Below are positions 50,936 to 59,090 of a stretch of DNA of 64,000 bases, in pieces (position 1 is the stretch's first letter; every line of letters begins with the position of its first letter). This DNA is from Bacillota bacterium (lineage in GTDB: Bacteria; Bacillota; Bacilli; Paenibacillales; Paenibacillaceae). The translations under genes were made by a program, and so were the position numbers. The notes beneath the pieces were generated by a model. That model searched no databases and was not told the origin of the DNA. It worked only from the letters and a program-made list of their open reading frames with translations. Location of the stretch: the NCBI GenBank assembly GCA_023460795.1, contig JAEWPC010000080.1:75104-139103 (forward strand), given 5' to 3'.

Positions 50936-51961
50936 ATGGAGGTCTACTCGCAATTGAAGCCGCGCGCTTGGATCGGCAGAACGCTGATAAGCGATTTCTA
51001 TAACGACGAAGGTCTGCTGCTGCTATCGGCCGGGCATGTTCTCCGGGAAGAGGACATCGCCAAGCTGTTCCAGCATCGCATCACGCTAACGGAGCTCCAT
51101 CTTGAACCCTTGTCCGTGCAAGCCGAAGTTCTTCGCGCGCTTGAAGAATCCGTATCGACCATTCAAGGTTTGTTCGAGGAAATCCGGGACGGCGCCCCGA
51201 TTCCGATCGTAGACATCCGCAATGAAGTATTGCCGGCCATTATGCAGTCTACCGAACAGATTCAAGTGTTCCCCCTGCTCGTTTCCATGTATTCCTAGGA
51301 CGACTATACCTATAGACATAACATCGCCGTCGGGGCTTTGTCCTCGCTCATCGGGCGCTGGATGGGGCTCCCCGAGGAGGAATTGGCCATCCTGACGATG
51401 GGGGCGATCCTGCACGACGTCGGTAAAATGCGCGTTCCCCAAACGATATTGAACAAAAAAGAACGTCTGACGGACGATGAATACCGAATCATGAAACAGC
51501 ACACGGTGTACGGTTACCAGTTGATCAACGAATGCAAGCAATTGAACCTGCGCTCCGCCCTGATCGCCCTGCAGCACCATGAGAGAGAAAACGGCGGGGG
51601 CTATCCTTTCGGCATCTCCGGGGACCGAATCGATCCCCTCAGCAAAATCGTCGCCATCGCCGACGTCTTCCATGCGCTGACGAGCGATCGCGTGTATCGG
51701 AACGCATCGCCCTTCTACGAAATTCTGCATCAGATGTATACGGGAACGTTAGGCAGCTTCGAAACCGGCATCCTGCTGACTTTTACCCGCCGGATCATGA
51801 ACGGGCTGATCGGATGCAAAGTGGAGCTGTCGGACGGTCGAAGCGGCCAAATCGTAATGATCCCACCGATGGATCCGACTCGTCCGCTAATACAATCCGG
51901 CGACGCGTTCATCGACTTGGCGAGAGCTTCTAACGTCCAGTTGGAGCGGATAGTGGGTTGA
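50936..51961 (+). pseudogene. HD-GYP phosphodiesterase gene interrupted by an in-frame TAG
   Basis: One frame runs from ATG 50936 to the TGA at 51959, except for a TAG at 51296-51298 (codon 121). Upstream: 120 residues of the usual N-terminal domain of Bacillales HD-GYP proteins. Directly downstream, still in frame: DDYTYRHNIAVG, then HDVGKMRVP, KQHTVYGYQL, HHERENGGGYP and ADVFHALTSDR, i.e. an intact HD-GYP c-di-GMP phosphodiesterase core. The position in the family normally holds a residue such as Lys or Gln (AAG/CAG to TAG is one change). No frameshift exists. It is either a recent nonsense mutation, read-through, or a sequencing error. A restart at 51338 would lack the first metal-binding histidine. 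Confidence 0.8.
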
Positions 51962-52049
51962 GACTTGAGTGCCGGGAACTTTTCGCGCGAAGACAAGTAG
52001 GAAGTCTTGTATGGAATATCGTACAACGCGGCTAATTCTCTCTAGAGCG

Positions 52050-52334
52050 TAATAAGCACACGCCGTGTCACTAAATGCGTCTGAGCAGCTCGGTTCCCCG
52101 AAATAAGCACACGTGTTGTCACTAAATACGTATGAGTAACTCGATTCCCCGAAATAAGCACACGCGGTGTCACTAAATGCGTCTGAGTACCTCGGTTCCC
52201 CGAAATAAGCACACGTGGTGTCACTAAATGCGTCCGAGTAACTCGATACCCCGAAATAAGCACAAGTCGTGTCACTAAATGCGTCTGAGCAGCTCGATTC
52301 CCCGAAATAAGCACACGCGGTGTCACTAAATGCG
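52050..52334 (-). repeat. 51-bp tandem repeat array, locus B (6 units)
   Basis: Units start at 52050, 52101, 52152, 52203, 52254 and 52305, exactly 51 bp apart; the last is cut short. The core on the plus strand is AAATAAGCACACG-(2 nt)-GTGTCACTAAAT, then a spacer like GCGTCTGAGCAGCTCGATTC. Differences between units cluster in the middle of the palindrome and in the spacer. It is the same family as 3050-3240 in inverted orientation. It fills the convergent junction between the HD-GYP gene and obg. Confidence 0.93.
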
Positions 52335-52340
52335 GATTAT

Positions 52341-52381
52341 AAAAAGCCCCTTGTCGCCTTCGTAGGCCTGACAAGGGGCTT
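52341..52381 (-). terminator. obg terminator
   Basis: AAGCCCCTTGTC pairs with GACAAGGGGCTT; TTTTTAT follows on the minus strand. It abuts the last 51-bp repeat unit. Confidence 0.85.
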
Positions 52382-52396
52382 GCTGCCTGCATGAAT

Positions 52397-53731
52397 TTAG
52401 GATTCCTCGAACAAGTATTCGTCGGAGCCGCCTTCGAAAAATTCGAACTCGAACTTGCCGATTCGGATCGTGTTGCCGTCCTTCGCCCCGCGCTTGCGAA
52501 GCTCCGCGTCTACGCCGATGCCGCGCAAGATCCGACCGAACCGAACGACCGCCTCATGGGAGCCGAACTGCGTCCGCCGCAGAAGCTTCTCAATCGCTTC
52601 GCTATGGATGACGAACGCCTCGTTGTCGCGGGTAATCGTGAACGACGTGTCGTTACCGGGCTCGAAGCGATAGACGACACTCTCTTCCGCGTCCTCGGCT
52701 TCCGCTTCTTCGGTAACGAGATTGTGCGGCAGCGTGTCGAGCAGGTCGGCGACCTTGTACAGCAGCTCTTGAACGCCCTGACGCGTGAGCGAGGAAATCG
52801 GCATAATAAGCATGTCCGGATGAATCTCCAAGACTTGCTTACGGAACGCCTCCAAATTCGACTCCGAATCCGGCATATCCATCTTATTGGCCGCCACGAT
52901 CTGCGGACGCTCAGCAAGCTTGGCGTTATACAGCTTCAGCTCTTCGCCTATCTTCACCCAGTCATCGAACGGGTCGCGGCCTTCCATGCCGGACATGTCC
53001 ACGACGTGCACGATCACGCGAGTACGTTCGACGTGGCGAAGGAACTCATGCCCCAATCCGACGCCCGTATGCGCGCCTTCGATCAGCCCAGGTAAATCCG
53101 CCATGACGAAGCTTCTCTCGTCGCCGAGGTCGACTACGCCAAGGTTAGGAGTCAACGTCGTGAAGTGATACGCTCCGATCTTAGGCTGAGCGCCGGATAC
53201 GACCGACAGCAGCGTCGATTTGCCTACGCTCGGGAATCCGACGAGGCCGACGTCAGCCATCACCTTCAGTTCGAGCCTAACCCAACGCTCCTGTCCTTCT
53301 TCGCCGTTCTCCGCGATCGCGGGCGCGGTGTTCGCAGGACTCTTGAACCGGGTGTTACCCCTTCCGCCTCTTCCGCCTTTCGCTACGACGACCTGCTGGT
53401 CGTGACGAGTCAAATCGGCGATCAGCTCGTTCGTATCGTCGTCCACGACGATCGTGCCCGGGGGAACCCGAACGATCATGTCTTCGGCGTTCGCGCCGTG
53501 TTGGGACTTATTGCGTCCCTTCTCGCCTCTTGGTGCTTTAAAGTGCTTCTGGTATCGGAAATCGAGAAGCGTCCGAAGGCCCTCGTCCACGCGGAAAATG
53601 ACGTTGCCGCCCTTTCCCCCGTCTCCTCCTGCAGGTCCGCCTTCCGGTACGTACAATTCCCTGCGGAACGCGACAAGACCGTCGCCTCCGTCTCCGCCTT
53701 TTACGTATATCTTCGCTTTGTCTACGAACAT
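52397..53731 (-). CDS. obg: Obg GTPase (ribosome assembly and stress)
   Basis: Encodes 444 residues: the glycine-rich Obg fold (about 1-158, EGGPAGGDGGKGG), a GTPase domain with G1 GFPSVGKSTLL (about 166), DLPGLIEGAHTGVGLG (G3) and NKMDMP (G4), and a C-terminal OCT domain (about 350-430). Obg acts in 50S assembly and, in Bacillus, in stress and sporulation initiation. GGAGTG lies before ATG 53731. It is followed upstream by spo0B, the conserved pair. Confidence 0.97.
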   Translation of the reverse strand: MFVDKAKIYVKGGDGGDGLVAFRRELYVPEGGPAGGDGGKGGNVIFRVDEGLRTLLDFRYQKHFKAPRGEKGRNKSQHGANAEDMIVRVPPGTIVVDDDTNELIADLTRHDQQVVVAKGGRGGRGNTRFKSPANTAPAIAENGEEGQERWVRLELKVMADVGLVGFPSVGKSTLLSVVSGAQPKIGAYHFTTLTPNLGVVDLGDERSFVMADLPGLIEGAHTGVGLGHEFLRHVERTRVIVHVVDMSGMEGRDPFDDWVKIGEELKLYNAKLAERPQIVAANKMDMPDSESNLEAFRKQVLEIHPDMLIMPISSLTRQGVQELLYKVADLLDTLPHNLVTEEAEAEDAEESVVYRFEPGNDTSFTITRDNEAFVIHSEAIEKLLRRTQFGSHEAVVRFGRILRGIGVDAELRKRGAKDGNTIRIGKFEFEFFEGGSDEYLFEES

Positions 53732-53751
53732 GATGATTTCACTCCAATTAG

Positions 53752-54504
53752 TTATGCCGGCAGCGGGATATGAACGCTCATCGTTCGCACGTTCGCCTTA
53801 TCCTCGGCCGGGCGATCGGCAAGCTGTCCGATTCCGTCCAAGTATTGAGCCAACTCCGCGGTTATGCTGCCTTCTGCAGCCAGCTCTCCGGTAATTTTAA
53901 GGTCGATCCGAAAGCCGGACGCCGATCGGGACAGACCGACGGTCAACACTTTATCGTCACCGGATATACGGGTCGCCCTTACTCGGATCACGTTGATCAT
54001 TCCGATGACCGCGTGAGCGATCCGATCGGCTTCGTCAGGCGTTCGTCCAAGCTGAAGACCTTCTTCCGTCACGACTTCCAATCTCAACGTGTCGCACATC
54101 GTCCGGAACGACAAGAAGTAAATCGACAGCTTCGGGTTGCCGATATGGGATAGCCGGCTATCGTGTTCCATACGCACTCTTATTCTATCCACAACGTCCA
54201 CGGCTTTATCGGGTTTGTTCAGCCGCAAATAACCGTACAGAACCTGCAGCTCGTTCATCCAATCGTGCCGGTGGTGGCTTAACGTCTGAATCGCCGATGC
54301 ATGCGCGTGATCGAGCATCCGGTCGAACCGTTCATCTTGCCGGCGCGAAGCGGACATCGCCCAATAGAACCCGACCGTCAGCCCCCATATCGCGAACAAT
54401 ACGGGCGGCCACCATGCGCCGGACCAGACGAATATCGCCGCAATGGGCAGCGCAAGCGAGGATGCCGCAACGATATTCAAAGGCGTCCATGTCATCAACC
54501 TCAT
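53752..54504 (-). CDS. spo0B: Spo0B-type sporulation phosphotransferase (membrane-anchored)
   Basis: Encodes 250 residues. Two predicted membrane helices (about 10-28 and 33-50) precede a Spo0B-type four-helix dimerisation segment whose SHHRHDWMNELQVLYGYL matches the phosphoacceptor region; H80 is the expected phospho-histidine. A degenerate ATPase-like C-terminal domain follows. It relays phosphate from Spo0F to Spo0A. Bacillus Spo0B lacks the membrane helices, so this one is tethered. ATG 54504 has AAGGAG 10 bp upstream. It lies between rpmA and obg, as in Bacillus. Confidence 0.85.
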   Translation of the reverse strand: MRLMTWTPLNIVAASSLALPIAAIFVWSGAWWPPVLFAIWGLTVGFYWAMSASRRQDERFDRMLDHAHASAIQTLSHHRHDWMNELQVLYGYLRLNKPDKAVDVVDRIRVRMEHDSRLSHIGNPKLSIYFLSFRTMCDTLRLEVVTEEGLQLGRTPDEADRIAHAVIGMINVIRVRATRISGDDKVLTVGLSRSASGFRIDLKITGELAAEGSITAELAQYLDGIGQLADRPAEDKANVRTMSVHIPLPA

Positions 54505-54628
54505 GCATCCCCGTCTCCTTCTCCATCCGATCCAAACCTGCACGCCATGCTATATGGTTCCAGTATAGCATGGCTATGTATCGTTTAACCATTCTTGCAA
54601 GTAACGCGTAACGCCCCTGTTACGCAAA

Positions 54629-54657
54629 AACCCCGGCCATGTTGCGATGGCCGGGTT
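54629..54657 (-). terminator. Terminator after rpmA
   Basis: AACCCGGCCAT-CGCAAC-ATGGCCGGGGTT then TTTG on the minus strand. A second small hairpin (GCGTAAC/GTTACGC, 54606-54625) follows. Confidence 0.8.
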
Positions 54658-54673
54658 GTTCTCGTAAGAAGTA

Positions 54674-54985
54674 TTAAACTTCAAGCGCGGCAGCGACTGG
54701 CGCTTGCTCCAGCGGGTATACGCTAACTTTCTTGCGATCGCGTCCCAAACGCTCGAATTTGACGACGCCGGTCACGAGCGCGAACAAAGTGTCGTCTTTG
54801 CCGATGCCTACGTTCGTACCTGGGTGTACCTTCGTACCGCGTTGGCGATACAAGATGCTGCCCGCAGGAACGTTCTGACCGTCCGCACGTTTAGCGCCAA
54901 GGCGCTTAGAGTGGGAGTCACGTCCGTTCTTCGTCGATCCTACCCCTTTTTTCGAGGCGAATAACTGAAGATTCAGCTTCAACAT
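54674..54985 (-). CDS. rpmA: Ribosomal protein bL27 with Prp-cleaved N-terminus
   Basis: Encodes 103 residues. The N-terminus MLKLNLQLF-ASKKGVGSTKNG is the Firmicutes form, with a leader cut by the Prp protease between Phe9 and Ala10 before the protein can work at the peptidyl-transferase centre. The body RLGAKRADGQNVPAGSILYRQRG is typical L27. The Shine-Dalgarno (AAAAGGAGG) is embedded in the last codons of prp, linking the two genes. Confidence 0.97.
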   Translation of the reverse strand: MLKLNLQLFASKKGVGSTKNGRDSHSKRLGAKRADGQNVPAGSILYRQRGTKVHPGTNVGIGKDDTLFALVTGVVKFERLGRDRKKVSVYPLEQAPVAAALEV

Positions 54986-54989
54986 GGTG

Positions 54990-55340
54990 TCAACCTCCTT
55001 TTTCCGAAAAGGTCTGTTTTATTGTCACGTACTTACCGTATGCATCCGCAATGGATTCCAAAGAAACGACCATGCCTTCCAGCAGCAGCTGGACTTGAGC
55101 GTTCCGAGTCTCGTCGAAGCTAGCAGGCGTTACCACCTTGAGCAGCCCGTCTTTCTCGGACACTTCGGCATCGGGCACGAGCCCTGTCAATTTCTCGATG
55201 GCGTTAACCGTTCCTTGCGCTACCGCCGATACGCCGGCGCAGACAATGTCTTTGCCAGGATCGTCGTAGTAAGCGTGACCGGATACGGTGAACCGCGCGA
55301 TATGGCCTGCCTTATTCCGTACAAGCGTTATCTTGATCAT
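54990..55340 (-). CDS. prp: Ribosomal-processing cysteine protease Prp
   Basis: Encodes 116 residues. The catalytic pair is visible as His22 (SGHAYYDDPGKDIVCAG) and Cys34, the same numbers as in the characterised family. It removes the leader of L27. It lies between rplU and rpmA, the standard order rplU-prp-rpmA. GAGGTG lies before ATG 55340. Confidence 0.95.
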   Translation of the reverse strand: MIKITLVRNKAGHIARFTVSGHAYYDDPGKDIVCAGVSAVAQGTVNAIEKLTGLVPDAEVSEKDGLLKVVTPASFDETRNAQVQLLLEGMVVSLESIADAYGKYVTIKQTFSEKGG

Positions 55341-55350
55341 CTGGCACCTC

Positions 55351-55662
55351 TTACGCCTTGATGCTCTCGATCGTTACTTTCGTGTACGGTTGGCGATGAC
55401 CTTGCTTGCGCTTGTAGTTCTTCTTAGGCTTGTACTTGAAGACGATGATTTTCTCGCCTTTGACTTGTTGCTCGACTTTGCCCGTTACGGACGCGCCCGC
55501 TACGAGCGGAGCTCCCGTCGTCAGACCGCCGTCCTTGGATACTGCCAATACACGGTCGAACGTGATGCTCTCGCCAGCGTTAGCCGCGAGTTTCTCAACG
55601 AAGATAACGTCGCCGGCTTGCACTTTGTATTGCTTGCCGCCAGTTTCAATAATCGCGTACAT
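55351..55662 (-). CDS. rplU: Ribosomal protein bL21
   Basis: Encodes 103 residues. It starts MYAIIETGGKQYKVQAGD and ends with the YKRKQGHRQPYTKV signature. It binds 23S rRNA in the large subunit. ATG 55662 with GAGGAGG about 9 bp upstream; the longer frame from 55698 runs into the leader RNA. It is the first gene of rplU-prp-rpmA. Confidence 0.97.
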   Translation of the reverse strand: MYAIIETGGKQYKVQAGDVIFVEKLAANAGESITFDRVLAVSKDGGLTTGAPLVAGASVTGKVEQQVKGEKIIVFKYKPKKNYKRKQGHRQPYTKVTIESIKA

Positions 55663-55675
55663 TCTGTTGCACCTC

Positions 55676-55802
55676 CTCATGTCTAAGACTCGCCTCATGG
55701 GGTGCCGGTTGCCGCAACGAAAGATCAGTCAGGGCAGCGCCGGTCTTGTCGACCCGGTGGAGTGCGGTTGTAGCCTGCAAAATGTGTCAGATTGCACGCA
55801 CT
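55676..55802 (-). ncRNA. Putative L21 leader (ribosomal-protein autoregulatory RNA)
   Basis: The 120-nt untranslated leader of rplU is rich in pairings (CGGGTC-GACAA-GACCGG, CCGGCACCCC/GGGTGCCGG-type elements) and sits where Firmicutes carry the L21 leader. I assign it by position and structure, not by a full consensus match. Confidence 0.45.
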
Positions 55803-55807
55803 AATGT

Positions 55808-55836
55808 AGTTTAACACATTGCACAAGCGTTAACAA
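55808..55836 (-). promoter_or_regulatory. rplU promoter
   Basis: TTGTTA (55831-55836) and TAAACT (55808-55813), 17 bp apart, upstream of the leader. Confidence 0.6.
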
Positions 55837-55844
55837 CCGTAATT

Positions 55845-57080
55845 TTATCTAACGAATATTTTGCCGCTTCCCTTGCAAGCCGCGCACGTCTCGTAGAAGT
55901 ACGTCATCGCGTTCTCGCGCGCTTTCTTGCGGGTTATCTCAAGCAACCCGAGACGCGTCCAGCCTACGACCTGGCATTTCGTGCGATCGCGCTTCATCGT
56001 CGTCTCTAACCGCCCAACGACCTGATAGCGATGGTCTTCGGTTTCCATATCGATGAAATCGACGATAATGATGCCGCCGACGTCCCGAACGCGCAGCAGA
56101 CGCGCAATCTCTTCCGCCGCCTCCAGGTTCGTAAGGAACACGGTCTCCTCGAGCGACGCGGTTCCCGTATATTTGCCGGTGTTTACGTCGATGACGGTAA
56201 GCGCCTCCGTCTGATCCCATACCAAGTAACCGCCGCTTCGCAGCCAAATCCGCGATTGGAATGCTTTGTCGATCTGGTCTTTGATGCCGAACTTCTCGAA
56301 GATCGGCTGCTGCTCTTGATAGAGGCGAATTCGGTTCTGCAAAGCCGGCGCCGATTGCCGCACGTACTCCTTCGCATCACGAAGACACTCGTCGTCGTCG
56401 ATGATCAATTCATCGGTATCCGGAGTGATGACGTCGCGAATAAGCCTATGTACGAGTCCGGAGTCTTTGTGCAGCTCGGCGGGGGCGGAGGTACTGCCGC
56501 TCGAAGCGATCACTTGATTCCATATCGCCCGCAGCCCGTTCAAATCTTCCTCCAGCGCAACGCGGCTTTCCCCATCCGCGTTCGTGCGCATGATGAGTCC
56601 TTCGCCTTCCAGCCGGATGTCTTCCGCCAAGCTCTTAAGACGCAGTCTTTCCGACTCTTGATCGATCTTCTTCGATATGCCGACATAATCGGCTCCCGGC
56701 ATATACACGAGCCAACGTCCCGGCAAAGAGAAGTGGGTCGTTACCCGCGCGCCCTTGCCGCCGAGCGGTTCCTTCATCACCTGCACGAGCAGCTCGTCGC
56801 CGGGCTTCAGCAGCTCGGCTATGGACGGCTTGTCCTTCGGTTGCTTGTCCAGGTGAGGGTGCAGGGCATCGTCTACATAGAGGAAAGCATTCTTCGATAG
56901 GCCGATATCGACGAAGGCGGCTTGCATGCCGGGCAGCACGTTGACGACTTTGCCTTTATAGATGTTGCCGATCAAGGACTTGCCCGTGGCCTTCTCCAAG
57001 CTGAATTCCACGAGCTTTCCGTTCTCAAGCAGTGCGGATTGAGTAACGTCGTGCGAGCTATGGATGAACAGCTGCTTCAT
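55845..57080 (-). CDS. rng: Ribonuclease E/G family endoribonuclease
   Basis: Encodes 411 residues. It has an S1-like N-terminal fold (GNIYKGKVVNVLPGMQAAFVDIGLSKNAFLYVDD), the conserved catalytic region VIDVNTGKYTG (about 300) and DVGGIIIVDFIDME (about 343) with metal-binding Asp residues, and the zinc-link CAACKGSG at the C-terminus. It cuts single-stranded RNA in rRNA and mRNA processing. It is shorter than enterobacterial RNase G. Many Bacillus species lack this family; Paenibacillaceae keep it here. GGGAGG lies before ATG 57080. Confidence 0.92.
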   Translation of the reverse strand: MKQLFIHSSHDVTQSALLENGKLVEFSLEKATGKSLIGNIYKGKVVNVLPGMQAAFVDIGLSKNAFLYVDDALHPHLDKQPKDKPSIAELLKPGDELLVQVMKEPLGGKGARVTTHFSLPGRWLVYMPGADYVGISKKIDQESERLRLKSLAEDIRLEGEGLIMRTNADGESRVALEEDLNGLRAIWNQVIASSGSTSAPAELHKDSGLVHRLIRDVITPDTDELIIDDDECLRDAKEYVRQSAPALQNRIRLYQEQQPIFEKFGIKDQIDKAFQSRIWLRSGGYLVWDQTEALTVIDVNTGKYTGTASLEETVFLTNLEAAEEIARLLRVRDVGGIIIVDFIDMETEDHRYQVVGRLETTMKRDRTKCQVVGWTRLGLLEITRKKARENAMTYFYETCAACKGSGKIFVR

Positions 57081-57113
57081 GCAAACCTCCCGCTGGTTGC
57101 GCTTTTCTTCATT

Positions 57114-57989
57114 TTACATGAAAAGTCGAAAATCCGCATTCCCGGAAGTCAATCTGCCAAGAAACCCCTCGATGATCGTTTTTTCGGGTACGACTCTAGC
57201 GATCTTGCCCCGATTCATGACGTACACGAGATGATACTGTTCCTTCATGAACAAGCGAATGATGTGGATGAGCGGACGGTCTTCCGAAATAACGATCGGG
57301 CGGGATAACGCGCCTCGGTCTACGCGGTGTTCCGAGCGCTGGTTGCGGTGAACGAGGAAGCGTAGGAACACGAACGGCACGTTGCGCATGTACGTCCAAT
57401 TGGACGCGCATAGGAATAGGCCGACAGCCAGCAGGTTCAATTGAATCAAGCCGCCCGTAACTAGCGGATACACCGAAGCCAAGACGAGCGATGCGCTGAA
57501 CAGGAGACTGATTCTTGCGCTCCATAGCAACGTTCGGTGGTAAGGCGCGAACAGGCTGATCCAAGCTTGTAGGATGCGGCCTCCGTCCAGCGGCAGCACG
57601 GGCAGCAGATTAAACGCGCCGATAATCAGGTTGGCTCGTATGAACACCTCCGCCCATCCGCCGTCCACGACGCCCGCTTGTCCGAGCAGCCAGCACGCGC
57701 CGGACAGAATCAAGTTCTGCATCGGCCCGGCAAGAGCGACCCATACTTCTTCCCTGGCCGGCAGCGTTCCCGCTTCTTCCACCTCGACGACGCCGCCGAA
57801 CGGCAAGAGCTTCACTTCGCGCACGGTCCAACCGAAGCGAAGCGCCGCTACGAGGTGGCCGAGCTCGTGCCAGAGCACGATGACGAACAGCATCGCCAAG
57901 TCCATGAACCGCCCCGTCGCGATCGAAGCGATCATAACGAGGACGAACAGGGGGTGCAGGCGGAAAGCGATCCCTTGCCATTTAATCAA
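57114..57989 (-). CDS. spoIVFB: SpoIVFB site-2-type intramembrane metalloprotease
   Basis: Encodes 291 residues with about six membrane helices. The zinc motif is HELGH (about 41) and the third ligand is in NLLPVLPLDGGRI (about 132). A cytoplasmic CBS-like tail follows (about 215-291). In Bacillus it cleaves pro-sigma-K at the outer forespore membrane. The TTG start (57989) overlaps the end of spoIVFA, giving coupled translation. BofC, which helps control it, is encoded 13 kb away in this window. Confidence 0.92.
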   Translation of the reverse strand: MIKWQGIAFRLHPLFVLVMIASIATGRFMDLAMLFVIVLWHELGHLVAALRFGWTVREVKLLPFGGVVEVEEAGTLPAREEVWVALAGPMQNLILSGACWLLGQAGVVDGGWAEVFIRANLIIGAFNLLPVLPLDGGRILQAWISLFAPYHRTLLWSARISLLFSASLVLASVYPLVTGGLIQLNLLAVGLFLCASNWTYMRNVPFVFLRFLVHRNQRSEHRVDRGALSRPIVISEDRPLIHIIRLFMKEQYHLVYVMNRGKIARVVPEKTIIEGFLGRLTSGNADFRLFM

Positions 57990-58971
57990 AGGACACCACT
58001 TCCGTCGGATTCAGCTTCTTGCCGTTCTGCTGCATGGCGAAATACAGCTTGCTCTCTCCGCCTTCGGGCACGGCCTGCAATTCACCAAGCTTATCGCCGG
58101 CTTCTACCCAGTCGTTCTCGCGAACCGAGGCGCGCCGCAGATTGCCGTATACGGATAAGATCCGGTCCGGATGCTGGACGAGAATCGTCAGCCCGTTCAC
58201 GCCCTCGGTTTGCACTTGGATGACGCGGCCGGCGTATACCGCCACGATATCGCTGCCTCCCGGAGCCGCCACTTGGACGCCGCTCCCGCTCTGCTCGTAA
58301 GATTGCACGATACGTCCCTGCACGGGCAGTACGGTGTCTTCCTTGTTCAGCGAAGCAGCAACCTCCTTCGTCTCCCCGCTTTTGTCCGAGAACGAGAGGA
58401 ACGACGGCGAACCGCCGAACGTATCGCTGTACCAAGCTTCTATCGCTTCGAAGTCCATATCCTTCGTCACGGAGTCGATCATCCATGCCCGCGCCTCAGC
58501 GCTGCCCGGAAGCTCGTATTTCATCCAGCCCCATAGGCCCCCGAACAGCAAGCCGGAGATCACGAGCCGAACGATCATTCCGCGCGCCCAAGGAGACAAC
58601 CCGGAGCTGCCCGGCGCGTTGCCGTGATCCGGCGCCCGCGACGTCGGTTTCAATCCCTTCATGCCCGCCCAATTGCTCGTATCGTAATTCATGGAACGTT
58701 GCTTTTCTTTCCACCACAGCTCCGGATCCGGCTCGCTCGAAGGCATAATCGGCGACATCGGGATATGCGCTGTCGGCGGTGCCGGAGGAGTCTCCGAGAT
58801 CGAATGCTCGCTCGGAACGACTTCTATCGGCGACGTCGGTACATCCGCCCGAACGGAAGATGGCTCCAAGCCGGGAGCCTCGTGTATGGAATCTTCTTTA
58901 GCCTGCATCTCCGTAATCAATTGCTGTATCCGTTCGCGCCTGCGATCGCGCACGTTGTTCCTCGTCTGCAC
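57982..58971 (-). CDS. spoIVFA: SpoIVFA, M23-like partner of SpoIVFB
   Basis: Encodes 329 residues: a charged, Pro-rich cytoplasmic N-terminus (about 1-130), one membrane helix (about 130-150) and a C-terminal LytM/M23-type domain (VLPVQGRIVQSYEQSGSGVQVAAPGGSDIVAVYAGRV, about 216-320) in which the metal-binding histidines of active M23 enzymes are not all present. It is a scaffold that holds SpoIVFB inactive. GTG 58971 has AAGGAGG 6 bp upstream. It overlaps spoIVFB by 8 bp. Confidence 0.9.
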   Translation of the reverse strand: MQTRNNVRDRRRERIQQLITEMQAKEDSIHEAPGLEPSSVRADVPTSPIEVVPSEHSISETPPAPPTAHIPMSPIMPSSEPDPELWWKEKQRSMNYDTSNWAGMKGLKPTSRAPDHGNAPGSSGLSPWARGMIVRLVISGLLFGGLWGWMKYELPGSAEARAWMIDSVTKDMDFEAIEAWYSDTFGGSPSFLSFSDKSGETKEVAASLNKEDTVLPVQGRIVQSYEQSGSGVQVAAPGGSDIVAVYAGRVIQVQTEGVNGLTILVQHPDRILSVYGNLRRASVRENDWVEAGDKLGELQAVPEGGESKLYFAMQQNGKKLNPTEVVSFD

Positions 58972-59052
58972 GGCAAGCCCTCCTTGTCCTTCTTGTCTAC
59001 TATCACCTTATGGCGGACAAAGGGGGAATAGACTTGGAACGTCCGCGAACGT

Positions 59053-59087
59053 AAAAAACGTCCGCTCGGCCTTCGCCTGCGAACGTT
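59053..59087 (-). terminator. Terminator after rodA
   Basis: AACGTTCGC pairs with GCGGACGTT (one G-U) around a 13-nt loop; TTTTTAC follows on the minus strand, so it ends the mre-min-rodA transcript before spoIVFA. Confidence 0.75.
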
Positions 59088-59090
59088 CGT

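Noticed and set aside
51338..51961. A separate intact HD-GYP gene starting at 51338
   Set aside because: It is the same frame as the upstream 120 codons, lacks a ribosome site, and would miss the first conserved histidine of the HD domain.
52042..52392. A 116-residue minus-strand frame across the 51-bp array (LVTxRVLISGN repeats)
   Set aside because: It is open only because the 51-bp period is divisible by three; unit differences change the encoded residues, there is no Shine-Dalgarno, and it runs into the obg terminator.
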